From NCBI GenBank assembly GCA_021827205.1, contig JAKAWV010000021.1, forward strand, positions 1 to 54,098: a stretch of DNA of 54,098 nt, in the 5' to 3' direction. Of this stretch, positions 43,281 through 51,168 are shown piece by piece. The notes beneath the pieces are model-generated. The model had not been told where the DNA came from. It saw only the letters and a program-made list of their open reading frames with translations, and made no database searches. The translations under genes and the position numbers were made by a program. Positions within the stretch are counted from its first letter, which is position 1; each line of letters begins with the position of its first letter. Origin of the DNA: Pseudomonadota bacterium. GTDB taxonomy: Bacteria > Pseudomonadota > Gammaproteobacteria > Xanthomonadales > Rhodanobacteraceae.

Positions 43281-44204
43281 CCCCATGATGCCGATCAGAG
43301 TGACGATGAGCACCACGAGGGTGACGCTGGACAGCAGCCAGACCGCCGCGCGACGCCCATGAAAGAAGGCTGCACGCGCAGCTTCAAAGGTTGCTATGCG
43401 GGGACGCGAATGCGCGGTCGCATCGTTGGACGGAAACGCGCGACGCAGTGCAACGGGTATGGACTTGAGTACCGCTGGCAGTGCGTTCGGATCGGCACGC
43501 ACAGCGTATTCGATGGCAGGAAAATCGATGAACCGGCCCGGGACGAGTAGCACGTTGCCCACGGCCGGCTGGTTCGCGCTGTTGAGATCATTGCGGAGCA
43601 AGTGTCCAACGACGCCGACTACGGTGTGGTAGCTCGGGTGCTTGCTGCCAACGCGGACTTGTTGTCCAAGCGGATTGGTGTCTGGAAACAGCCGTTGCGC
43701 TATCGCATGCGTGAGGATGACTGGCGCGTCAGTGTTCAGGCCTCCTTCGTTCTGCATCGTTGCATCGACCAGTTCGCTGGGCGAAAAGTTGCGACCTGCA
43801 ACCAGTTTCAAGCCCAACGCATTGACAAGATTGCTTCCAACATAGATCGCTGCATTGGCCTTGTGCTTGCCATTCGAAGAGAAAATCGAATCCGAGTCAT
43901 ACCAACCGCTCACCATAGGCAATGGAGACCCGGCACTTACCGCGATGACACCTGGAATGGCCCGGAGCTCGGCATACCCGGTCTGAATTTGTGCACCTGA
44001 CCAGCCCTTGCCAGTTGTGTTGTAGATATGGCTGATCAGGATGACTTGGTTGGCCGCGACCCCATCGTGCACGAGCAGCGGCGCCAGGCGTTGCTGCAAC
44101 AGCGACAGCGCATTGCACAGGATGGCCGTGGCCAGCGCGATCTGCATGACCACCAGCGTTGGCATCAGACGATGGCGGCGAAAGGTCTTGAGCATGGGTT
44201 GCAT
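42966..44204 (-). CDS. Permease 7, class B (FtsX/MacB_PCD)
   Basis: 412 aa. Starts MQPMLKTFRRHRLMPTLVV with GAGGGG 8 bases before. Its periplasmic region (HIYNTTGKGWSGAQIQTGYA, SIFSSNGKHKANAAIYVGSN) is distinctive and encoded by DNA poor in G+C for this genome: 43861-43920 has 29 G+C of 60, while 43081-43140 in the membrane part has 40 of 60. The last 104 residues equal the class B consensus. Pairs with permease 6. Confidence 0.9.
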   Translation of the reverse strand: MQPMLKTFRRHRLMPTLVVMQIALATAILCNALSLLQQRLAPLLVHDGVAANQVILISHIYNTTGKGWSGAQIQTGYAELRAIPGVIAVSAGSPLPMVSGWYDSDSIFSSNGKHKANAAIYVGSNLVNALGLKLVAGRNFSPSELVDATMQNEGGLNTDAPVILTHAIAQRLFPDTNPLGQQVRVGSKHPSYHTVVGVVGHLLRNDLNSANQPAVGNVLLVPGRFIDFPAIEYAVRADPNALPAVLKSIPVALRRAFPSNDATAHSRPRIATFEAARAAFFHGRRAAVWLLSSVTLVVLIVTLIGIMGLTGFWVQQRTRQIGVRRALGARRVDILRYFQTENLLLATAGIALGCAAAIGINVWLMAHYAVPRLPIVYLPIGAVALWLLGQLAVLGPALRAARVPPTTAMRAA

Positions 44205-44215
44205 GTGCGCGCCCC

Positions 44216-45538
44216 TCAGTTGGTTTTGACTTGCAGCGCAGGCGACAGCGTGCTTGCGCGCCAGGCCGGCAGCACGCCGACGATCAAACCCACGCCCACG
44301 GACACCGCGAACAGGGCGATGAACATGGGCAGGTTCAGATGCGCCACGCTGGCGTAGCCGATCTGCTGCTGGCGCACCAGCCACAGGCCGAACAGGGTCA
44401 GCGGCACCGCCAGCGCACCGCCCAGCAGGCTGACGCCACCGGCCTCGATCAGGTGTTGCGCGAACACGCCGGCACGCGTCGCGCCCAGCGTGCGCCGCAC
44501 CGCCACCTCGTGGCTGCCGCGCAGAAACCGCGCCAGCAGCAGGCCGGTGACGTTGACCATGCACAGAGCCAGAAACGCCAGCGACAGCCACAGGTTGATG
44601 GGCGCACTGCTGGGCACGCCGTTATTTTGCGCAACCCAGGCATTCATGCCGTGCAACGCAACCTTGGGCGCACGCTGGAAGCGGCCCGCCGCATGTTGCT
44701 GCATGGCGTAATCAAGCAGGTAACGGCGATAGGCCACCACCTGCTTCGGCGTGTCCAATTGCACCCAGGTTTCCAGCCAGTAGCAGTCTCCGACCTTGGA
44801 GCTACCAAACGCATACGCATGCGATGAGTGCTCACAAATTCCCGGGTGAATCGGCCCAATGGAAGCCGCAAGCGCAGATTGCGTCGGCAAAAAGATCGGA
44901 AACTGCGTGCCGGGCAGGAAATAAAGCTGCTCAAGATCAAAAAACTGGCGCCGGTACCTCCAGTTGGCCATGACTCCAATCACGCGGAACACATGCCCAT
45001 TAAGGCGCAGGCTGCGCCCCACGCCATCGGCCACGCCAAACAACTTGCGGCTGAGATGCTCGTCGATGATGGCCACGGGAGCACGCGCCACACTCTCCGC
45101 TGCGGTCCATGTGCGGCCATGACGCAATGGAATGCCAAACATCGCGATTGCCTGCGCCGAGGTCAGCCAGGTGAGTACGCTCGAATCGTGTGCGCCACCG
45201 GTGATGGTCGAGGCATTCACGTCCGCGATCGCCAGATACGTCTGCCGCACCGCCTTGCGTGCATCCACCAGCGCCTGCGCATCACGCAGCTTGAGCAAGG
45301 TGGGCGACGATGAAACCGCGCTGTGATCGCCCGGCTTGGGCAGCGGCTGCGAATCCATCGACACCAGATACAAATGCCGACTGCCATGCGCGATCGGATC
45401 GGCCATCAGCGCATTCAGAATCGTGTATGCGGTCATGCAGGATGCGATGCCGATGGCCATCGTCACGATGATCAACAGCGTCTGCGTGCGATGGCGCAGC
45501 AGTCCGCGCAGCGCCAGTTGCAGGTAATAACGCTTCAT
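44216..45538 (-). CDS. Permease 6, class A, divergent (FtsX/MacB_PCD)
   Basis: 440 aa. Starts MKRYYLQLALRGLLRHRTQT, helix 1 LLIIVTMAIGIASCMTAYTI. It is the most divergent class A member: it lacks SGDPLP and the YPQ-DP motif (ADPIAHGSRHLYLVSMDSQP) but keeps the cysteine pair (GICEHSSHAY...GDCYWLETWVQLD), FLRGSHEVAVRRTLGATRAG and the end PAWRASTLSPALQVK. First gene after the PDZ-like gene and a 94-base gap, the widest in the array, so a separate promoter is possible. Central DNA is relatively A+T-rich. Confidence 0.88.
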   Translation of the reverse strand: MKRYYLQLALRGLLRHRTQTLLIIVTMAIGIASCMTAYTILNALMADPIAHGSRHLYLVSMDSQPLPKPGDHSAVSSSPTLLKLRDAQALVDARKAVRQTYLAIADVNASTITGGAHDSSVLTWLTSAQAIAMFGIPLRHGRTWTAAESVARAPVAIIDEHLSRKLFGVADGVGRSLRLNGHVFRVIGVMANWRYRRQFFDLEQLYFLPGTQFPIFLPTQSALAASIGPIHPGICEHSSHAYAFGSSKVGDCYWLETWVQLDTPKQVVAYRRYLLDYAMQQHAAGRFQRAPKVALHGMNAWVAQNNGVPSSAPINLWLSLAFLALCMVNVTGLLLARFLRGSHEVAVRRTLGATRAGVFAQHLIEAGGVSLLGGALAVPLTLFGLWLVRQQQIGYASVAHLNLPMFIALFAVSVGVGLIVGVLPAWRASTLSPALQVKTN

Positions 45539-45632
45539 GGCTCACCTCACCCCTTCGTAGCCAAACTCCGGGGTGGTTCGACCCATCCCACAGACCTTCT
45601 TGCCACCCCCGAGTGCAGCACGCGACGAACAT

Positions 45633-46073
45633 TTAATTGCCACCGCCCGGCAGTGGCGGCAGCGGTGGCGGTGGCGGTGGCGGCAATGGCGGCTTCGGCG
45701 GCGTCGGCTGTCGCACGATCAGGTCGATGAACGGCGCGATCTGTGCCTGCGTGAAATCCATGCGACGGCCTTCGTGCAACACACCGAGGTGGACCTGCCC
45801 GCTGCGTGCCAGCACGCGCAGTTGCGCGGCGAAGGCATCCGGTGTGCGTACCGGCAGGCCATTGAGCGACACGATGCGATCACCCGCGCGCAGGGGCGTG
45901 GCGACACCCAGATGCAGACGTTCGATAAGCACGCCCACGCAGGCTGCCTGTGCATGCTGCGCACAGGATGCGGCGCTGCCCGCGGCCAGCAGCACCTGCT
46001 GCGGTCCACTGCGGATGGCGTAACGGTCACTGCTCATTTCTACGGTTGCGGCGGGTGGCAGGCTGTGCATCAC
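45633..46073 (-). CDS. Small PDZ-like protein with proline-rich tail
   Basis: 146 aa. Residues about 44-107 fit a PDZ fold of the HtrA/circular type: CVGVLIERLHLGVATPLRAG, DRIVSLNGLPVRTPDAFAAQ, LRVLARSGQVHLGVLHEGR. No signal peptide or membrane helix is convincing, although LLAAGSAASCAQHAQAAC is weakly hydrophobic. The C-terminus PTPPKPPLPPPPPPPLPPLP is almost pure proline, from a GGTGGC-type microsatellite (45652-45709). It sits between permeases 5 and 6, 25 bases after permease 5, in the same orientation. The function is unknown; a PDZ domain could bind a free C-terminus of a partner or cargo. Confidence 0.75.
   Translation of the reverse strand: MMHSLPPAATVEMSSDRYAIRSGPQQVLLAAGSAASCAQHAQAACVGVLIERLHLGVATPLRAGDRIVSLNGLPVRTPDAFAAQLRVLARSGQVHLGVLHEGRRMDFTQAQIAPFIDLIVRQPTPPKPPLPPPPPPPLPPLPGGGN
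45652..45709 (-). repeat. Proline-codon microsatellite
   Basis: Imperfect GGTGGC/GGCGGC repetition on the plus strand encodes the poly-proline tail of the PDZ-like protein. Such repeats are prone to length change, always in frame when whole hexamers move. Confidence 0.7.
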
Positions 46074-46098
46074 GGCGATTTCTCCGGTAGCGTTGAAT

Positions 46099-47331
46099 TC
46101 AGGCGGTTCGCATCGCCACCGTCGGCGCCACGCGCGCGGCGCGCAGCGCGGGGCCCAGCACGGCGAGTTGACCCAGACCCCACAGCAGCAGCGCGCCCAG
46201 CGGCAGGTAGATCACCGGCAGCCGCGGCACCGCGTAGTGCGCCATCAGCCACACGTTGATGCCGATCGCCGCCGCGCAGCCCAGCACGATGCCGGCCGTG
46301 GCCAGCAGAAAGTTCTCGGTCTGGAAATAGCGCAGGATGTCCACGCGGCGCGCGCCCAAGGCACGCCGCACGCCGATCTGCCGTGTGCGCTGCTGCACCC
46401 AGAAGCTGGCCAGGCCGACGATGCCGATCGCGGTGACGCCGAGCAGCGCGATCACCGTGGACAGCAGCAGCCAGGCCATGGAACGGTCATCGCGAAAATA
46501 GCGTTGTCGCATGTGCGTGAACGATTCCTGCGCGTTCAGCGTTTCGGTCGGATGCATGGCCTGGAGTTTCGCGGCACCCGCCTTGAGCACGCGTGCACAC
46601 TCGGCCGGCCGGCAGCGCAGGGCATACCACGCATTCAAGTCCGGACCGGCGCGAAACGGCGAGATGACGCCGTAACAGTTCGCCGGGTCATGCGCATCGG
46701 CGCTGATGTAGGGCCGAATGATGTTGGAGACGACGCCGACCACGAGCACCGGCGTCTCGCCCATGTACATGACCTTGCCCACGGCGCTCGCATGCGGCCA
46801 GAGCCGCTGTGCGAATGCCTGGGTGATCAGCGCCTGTCGGGCATTCACGAATGCCTTGAAAACGTCCTTGGGGCTGAGATCGCTGTAATCGCTCGGCTGA
46901 AACGCACTGCCCTGGATCACCCGGATGCCGAGCGTCTGCAGCAGCTCAGGTCCGCCAAAAAACACCGGCACCTGCACGCCATCCGAGAACACGCGCATCG
47001 GTCGCAGCGAGTAATCAAGAGCCCACTGCGAACTACTCAAGGGCAAGGTATTGATGGCGCTGGCCGATTCGACACCGGGAATCGCCCGCAGCGCGGCCAG
47101 ATCGGTTTGCGCCGAGGCGACCGAGCCATTTTGCTTGCCCGCCGTGGCGAGTTGCAGCAGGACCAGATTGCGTTCATCGATCCCGGAAGGCAGATCGACA
47201 CGCTGCAGGCGGCCGATCACCAGGTACACGGCATTGCTGACGATGGCGAAGGCCAGCGCGATTTCCAGCACGATCAGGAACGCGGCGATCTTGTGCCGGC
47301 GCAGCGCGGCAAGGATCGGCCGCACGCTCAC
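46099..47331 (-). CDS. Permease 5, class B, unpaired (FtsX/MacB_PCD)
   Basis: 410 aa from GTG 47331 (GGAG 7 bases upstream). N-terminus RPILAALRRHKIAAFLIVLE is nearly that of permease 2, as is SGIDERNLVLLQL; so the two are recent paralogues. The periplasmic domain carries ANCYGVISPFRAGPDLNAWY and RCRPAECARV, with three cysteines not seen in permease 2. It follows another class B gene (permease 4) rather than a class A gene, breaking the alternation. Ends AMRTA. Confidence 0.9.
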   Translation of the reverse strand: MSVRPILAALRRHKIAAFLIVLEIALAFAIVSNAVYLVIGRLQRVDLPSGIDERNLVLLQLATAGKQNGSVASAQTDLAALRAIPGVESASAINTLPLSSSQWALDYSLRPMRVFSDGVQVPVFFGGPELLQTLGIRVIQGSAFQPSDYSDLSPKDVFKAFVNARQALITQAFAQRLWPHASAVGKVMYMGETPVLVVGVVSNIIRPYISADAHDPANCYGVISPFRAGPDLNAWYALRCRPAECARVLKAGAAKLQAMHPTETLNAQESFTHMRQRYFRDDRSMAWLLLSTVIALLGVTAIGIVGLASFWVQQRTRQIGVRRALGARRVDILRYFQTENFLLATAGIVLGCAAAIGINVWLMAHYAVPRLPVIYLPLGALLLWGLGQLAVLGPALRAARVAPTVAMRTA

Positions 47332-47365
47332 GGCGCATCTCCGCTGATTCGCTGACTGGTCATCA

Positions 47366-48595
47366 TCATGCCGCCCGCATGGCGGTGGTCGGCGCCACGC
47401 GCGCCGCGCGCAGCGCCGGGCCCAGCACGGCGAGCTGGCCGAGCAGCCATAGCGTCACCGCGCCGATCGGCAGATAAATGATCGGCAACCGCGGTACCGC
47501 GTAGTGCGCCATCAGCCAGACGTTGATGCCAATCGCGGCGGCACAGCCCAGCGCGATGCCCGCCGTCGCCAGCAGGAAGTTCTCGGTCTGGAAATAGCGC
47601 AGGATGTCCACGCGGCGCGCGCCCAGCGCGCGGCGCACGCCGATCTGGCGCGTGCGCTGCTGCACCCAGAAGCTGGCCAGGCCAGCAATGCCGAAGGCCG
47701 TGGTCAACAGCAGCGCGGCGATCACCCCGACAAGGATGCCGGCCATGGCGCGATCGTTCTGGAAGTAGGCGTGGCGGATCTGTTCAAACGTGCGGTGCTT
47801 CAGCAGCACGCGGTTGGGATCGATGCGCTTGAGCGTGGCCACCGCGGCCTTCAGCACGCGCTCGCGGTCCTGCGGCGCGCAGCGGATGATGTAGCCTGCG
47901 GCCTGCTGCAGGCTGATACGTATCGGAAGCAGGATGCTGTAGTCGGCCCCAATGCTGGGCACCTCCGGACGCAACAGGTTCGTAATTACACCGATCACAC
48001 GGAACTGGATGCCGTTGCCCATGTAAAAGGTCTTGCCCAGCGCCGGTTGGCCTGGCCATAGCCGCTCGGCCAGCGCTTCCGTGACGATCACGATGTGTGG
48101 CAATTCTTTCTGGTTATCGGAATGCAGCGCCCTGACGACGGCACCGAAACCGAGGTATTCGCCAGGAGAAAATTTGCGGCCGGCGATCAGCCGCAACCCG
48201 AGCGTGCTGATGATGTTCTGTCCGAAATATTCCGCGACATGGACCGTATTCCACCTTTGCCGCGGGCCGAGCTTGATGCCGCCGTTCGAGGAACGGTCAG
48301 CGAACGGCAGCTGGTTGATCAGGGCGACATCACGCACGCCGGGAATCTGTCGCAGGGCAGCAATATCGACCTGTGCTCGCGCTTCGGCATCCGGCTCATT
48401 GCCGATATAGGCCATCTGCACCTGCACCAGCTGATGGTCTGCGACACCGCTGACGATGTCCATGCGCTGCAGCCGCTCGCGGATCAGGAACACCGCGTTG
48501 CTGACGATGGCGAAGGCCAGGGCGATCTCGAACACGATCAGGAGGGCTGCGATCCTGTGCCGCGACAGGCTGGCGATGATGGGACGGATGGCCAT
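47366..48595 (-). CDS. Permease 4, class B (FtsX/MacB_PCD)
   Basis: 409 aa from ATG 48595, with GAGGA 5 bases upstream; ATG 48607 overlaps permease 3's stop (ATGA) and adds MRTV. N-terminus MAIRPIIASLSRHRIAALLI; periplasmic domain SGVADHQLVQVQMAYIGNEP ... YFGQNIISTLGLRLIAGRKF; class B membrane part FWVQQRTRQIGVRRALGARR and AMRAA end. Pairs with permease 3. Confidence 0.9.
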   Translation of the reverse strand: MAIRPIIASLSRHRIAALLIVFEIALAFAIVSNAVFLIRERLQRMDIVSGVADHQLVQVQMAYIGNEPDAEARAQVDIAALRQIPGVRDVALINQLPFADRSSNGGIKLGPRQRWNTVHVAEYFGQNIISTLGLRLIAGRKFSPGEYLGFGAVVRALHSDNQKELPHIVIVTEALAERLWPGQPALGKTFYMGNGIQFRVIGVITNLLRPEVPSIGADYSILLPIRISLQQAAGYIIRCAPQDRERVLKAAVATLKRIDPNRVLLKHRTFEQIRHAYFQNDRAMAGILVGVIAALLLTTAFGIAGLASFWVQQRTRQIGVRRALGARRVDILRYFQTENFLLATAGIALGCAAAIGINVWLMAHYAVPRLPIIYLPIGAVTLWLLGQLAVLGPALRAARVAPTTAMRAA

Positions 48596-48603
48596 GACGG
48601 TCC

Positions 48604-49917
48604 TCATTGCGCTTTGAGTTGCAGCGCGGGCGGAATCAGGCACGCGCGCCACGCCGGCAAGGCGCCGGCCAGCAAGCTGCCCGCCAGCGCCAGCCCGAAT
48701 GTAGCCAGCAGCATGGTGGGGTCCAGATGCGCCAGCTTGGCGTAGTCGGAGGGCTGTTGCCGTACCGCCCAGAGTCCCAGCAGGGTCAGCAGGAGCCCGA
48801 GCACGCCACCCGCGAGGCCGACCAGACCGGATTCGATCAGCAGTTGCATGAAGATCGCCCGGCGCGATGCGCCCAGGGCCCTGCGCACGCCGATCTCGCC
48901 GCTGCGGCGCAGGAACTTGGCCAGCAGCAGGCCCACGGTGTTGACCAGGCACACCAGCAGGAAACCCAGCGCCAGCCAGGCCTGCATGCGCACGTCATCC
49001 GGCACCACCTGGTTGTAGGACAGCCACTGCATCAGGCTGCGCAGGCGCACGTTGGGCGGACGCTGGAAGCGCCCCAGCGACTTCTGCTGCGCCGAGTAAT
49101 TCACCAGGAACTGCCGGTAGGCCGCGACCTGGGCCGGGCTGTCCAGTTGCACCCAGAACTGCAGCCACACGCACGGCGCGGTATGTGCGGGCCGCGGGCC
49201 GCCACCGCCGTTGCCCCAGCAGTCGACGGGGCCATTGTGGTCCATCTTGATGTCCTGCGAGGTCGACAGCGGCAGGTACACGCCCTCGGGCTCGGCGTAG
49301 CTGCCGACGTACATGTCGTAGAAGTGCGGGCTGGGATGCCAGTCGCCCAGCACGCCGACCACGCGGAAGGCCGCGCCGTTGAGCCGCAGCACCTTGCCCA
49401 CGCTGTCGCCGCCGCCGAACACGCGCCGGTTCAGCGCGTCGCTGATCACCGCCACGCGAGCGCGCGAACTGTCGTCCGCTGCACCCCATGCATGGCCGTA
49501 GCGGAACGGCACGCCGAACATCGGAAAGAACTCCGCCGTGGTGTAGAGCGCATCCTCGAAGAACGGATCGACGCCGTTGCGGGTCGACTGCACGGCGACG
49601 GACCCGCCGGTCATCAATGCCTGCCGGTCGGCCCGATGCGCCTCCAACAGATTCATGCCGTCGGTCCACGTGACCTGCCCCATCGGTTCTTCGCCCGGGC
49701 GGTAGCTCAACGCATCACGTGGGTCGATCTGCGGGTAGTACAGGTCGCTGCTGCGCCCCGGCAGCGGATCGCCGGAGAGCACGTGCAGCACGGTCAGCGT
49801 GGTCATGCAGGTGCCGATACCCACCGCCAGCGCCAGCACCATCAGCGTGGTCAGCACCGGATTGCGCTGCAGCGCGCGCAGCGCGAGTTGCAGGTAATAG
49901 GCGTTTTGGCTGCTCAT
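48604..49917 (-). CDS. Permease 3, class A (FtsX/MacB_PCD)
   Basis: 437 aa. Starts MSSQNAYYLQLALRALQRNP with GAGGG 7 bases before. Helix 1 TLMVLALAVGIGTCMTTLTV; motif SGDPLPGRSSDLYYPQIDP shared with permease 1; class A cysteines VDCWGNGGGG...TAPCVWLQFWVQLD; membrane part FLRRSGEIGVRRALGASRRA; end PAWRACLIPPALQLK. Very similar to permease 1 throughout, so a recent duplicate. Confidence 0.9.
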   Translation of the reverse strand: MSSQNAYYLQLALRALQRNPVLTTLMVLALAVGIGTCMTTLTVLHVLSGDPLPGRSSDLYYPQIDPRDALSYRPGEEPMGQVTWTDGMNLLEAHRADRQALMTGGSVAVQSTRNGVDPFFEDALYTTAEFFPMFGVPFRYGHAWGAADDSSRARVAVISDALNRRVFGGGDSVGKVLRLNGAAFRVVGVLGDWHPSPHFYDMYVGSYAEPEGVYLPLSTSQDIKMDHNGPVDCWGNGGGGPRPAHTAPCVWLQFWVQLDSPAQVAAYRQFLVNYSAQQKSLGRFQRPPNVRLRSLMQWLSYNQVVPDDVRMQAWLALGFLLVCLVNTVGLLLAKFLRRSGEIGVRRALGASRRAIFMQLLIESGLVGLAGGVLGLLLTLLGLWAVRQQPSDYAKLAHLDPTMLLATFGLALAGSLLAGALPAWRACLIPPALQLKAQ

Positions 49918-49933
49918 CAGGAACCCTCTGTCT

Positions 49934-51160
49934 CTACGCCGCCCGCATCGCCACCGTCGGCGCCACGCGCGCCGCGCGTAGCGCCGGTCCCAGCACGGCG
50001 AGCTGGCCGAGCAGCCACAGCGCCACGGCACCGATCGGCAGATAAATGATCGGCAAGCGCGGCACCGCGTAGTGCGCCATCAGCCACACGTTGATGCCGA
50101 TCGCCGCCGCGCAGCCCAACGCGATGCCCGCCGTGGCCAGCAGGAAGTTCTCGGTCTGGAAGTAGCGCAGGATGTCGCGGCGGCGCGCGCCCAGCGCCCG
50201 GCGCACACCGATCTGCCGCGTGCGCTGCTGCACCCAGAAGCTGGCCAGGCCAACGATGCCGATGGCGGTGACGCCAAGCAGCGCAAGAATGGTGGACACC
50301 AGCAGCCAGGCCATGGCGCGGTCGTTGGCGAAGTACTCGCGGCGCATCTGCGACAGCGTGGCCTGTTTGGTGACGGTCTGCGTCGGGTGCATGGCCTGCA
50401 GCTTGGTCACTGCCGCCTTGAGCACGCGCTCGCGCGCGGCGGGCGCGGCGCGCAACACATACGAGGCGTCGAGATCGGGGCCGACGCGGAACGGCAGGAC
50501 GACCGCGTAGAAATTGCTGGGGTCGGTGCCCGAGTCACTCAACTGCGGGCGCACGATGTTGGACATCACGCCGACGATCTGGCCCTGACTTTTGTCCACA
50601 TACAGCAGTTTGCCGACCGCGTTCCCGCCGGGCCACAACTGCTCGGCGTAAGCCTTGCTCACGATCACCTGTGTGGGCTTGAAAAACGCGCTGAGCATGG
50701 TGGCCGGCGTCAGGTCGGTGTACTGGTCGCTGCTGAATCCGCGCCCGGCCAGAATCTTCACGCCCAGCGTCGGCAGCAGGTCGCGGCTGCCGAGGTAGAT
50801 GGTGGCCGGATAGCCCGTCGCGTCTTGCCCAGGCGTCTTGGTGAAATCCGAGTTCCAGGATGAGTTGGTGAACGGCAGCGAGTTGACCGCGCTGGCCGAT
50901 TGCACGCCGGGGATCGTGCGCAGCGCGGCCAGATCGGCCTCGGCCGATGGCACGCCCGCGTTGCCGGACGAGCTGATCTGCAGGGTGACCAGATCGCGCT
51001 CGTCGATGCCCGAGTGGATGTCCATGCGCTGCAGGCGCCCCATGACCAGGTACACGGCATTGCTGACGATGGCGAAGGCCAGCGCGATTTCCAGCACGAT
51101 CAGGAACGCGGCGATCTTGTGCCGGCGCAGCGCGGACAGGATGGGACGCGGCGTCATCAT
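49934..51160 (-). CDS. Permease 2, class B (FtsX/MacB_PCD)
   Basis: 408 aa. Starts MMTPRPILSALRRHKIAAFL with GAGG 6 bases before. Helix 1, then a periplasmic domain (SGIDERDLVTLQISSSGNAG, IYLGSRDLLPTLGVKILAGR), then the class B membrane part (GLASFWVQQRTRQIGVRRAL, PIIYLPIGAVALWLLGQL) and AMRAA end. Begins 8 bases after permease 1, its presumed partner. Confidence 0.92.
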   Translation of the reverse strand: MMTPRPILSALRRHKIAAFLIVLEIALAFAIVSNAVYLVMGRLQRMDIHSGIDERDLVTLQISSSGNAGVPSAEADLAALRTIPGVQSASAVNSLPFTNSSWNSDFTKTPGQDATGYPATIYLGSRDLLPTLGVKILAGRGFSSDQYTDLTPATMLSAFFKPTQVIVSKAYAEQLWPGGNAVGKLLYVDKSQGQIVGVMSNIVRPQLSDSGTDPSNFYAVVLPFRVGPDLDASYVLRAAPAARERVLKAAVTKLQAMHPTQTVTKQATLSQMRREYFANDRAMAWLLVSTILALLGVTAIGIVGLASFWVQQRTRQIGVRRALGARRRDILRYFQTENFLLATAGIALGCAAAIGINVWLMAHYAVPRLPIIYLPIGAVALWLLGQLAVLGPALRAARVAPTVAMRAA

Positions 51161-51168
51161 GGCGGGCC

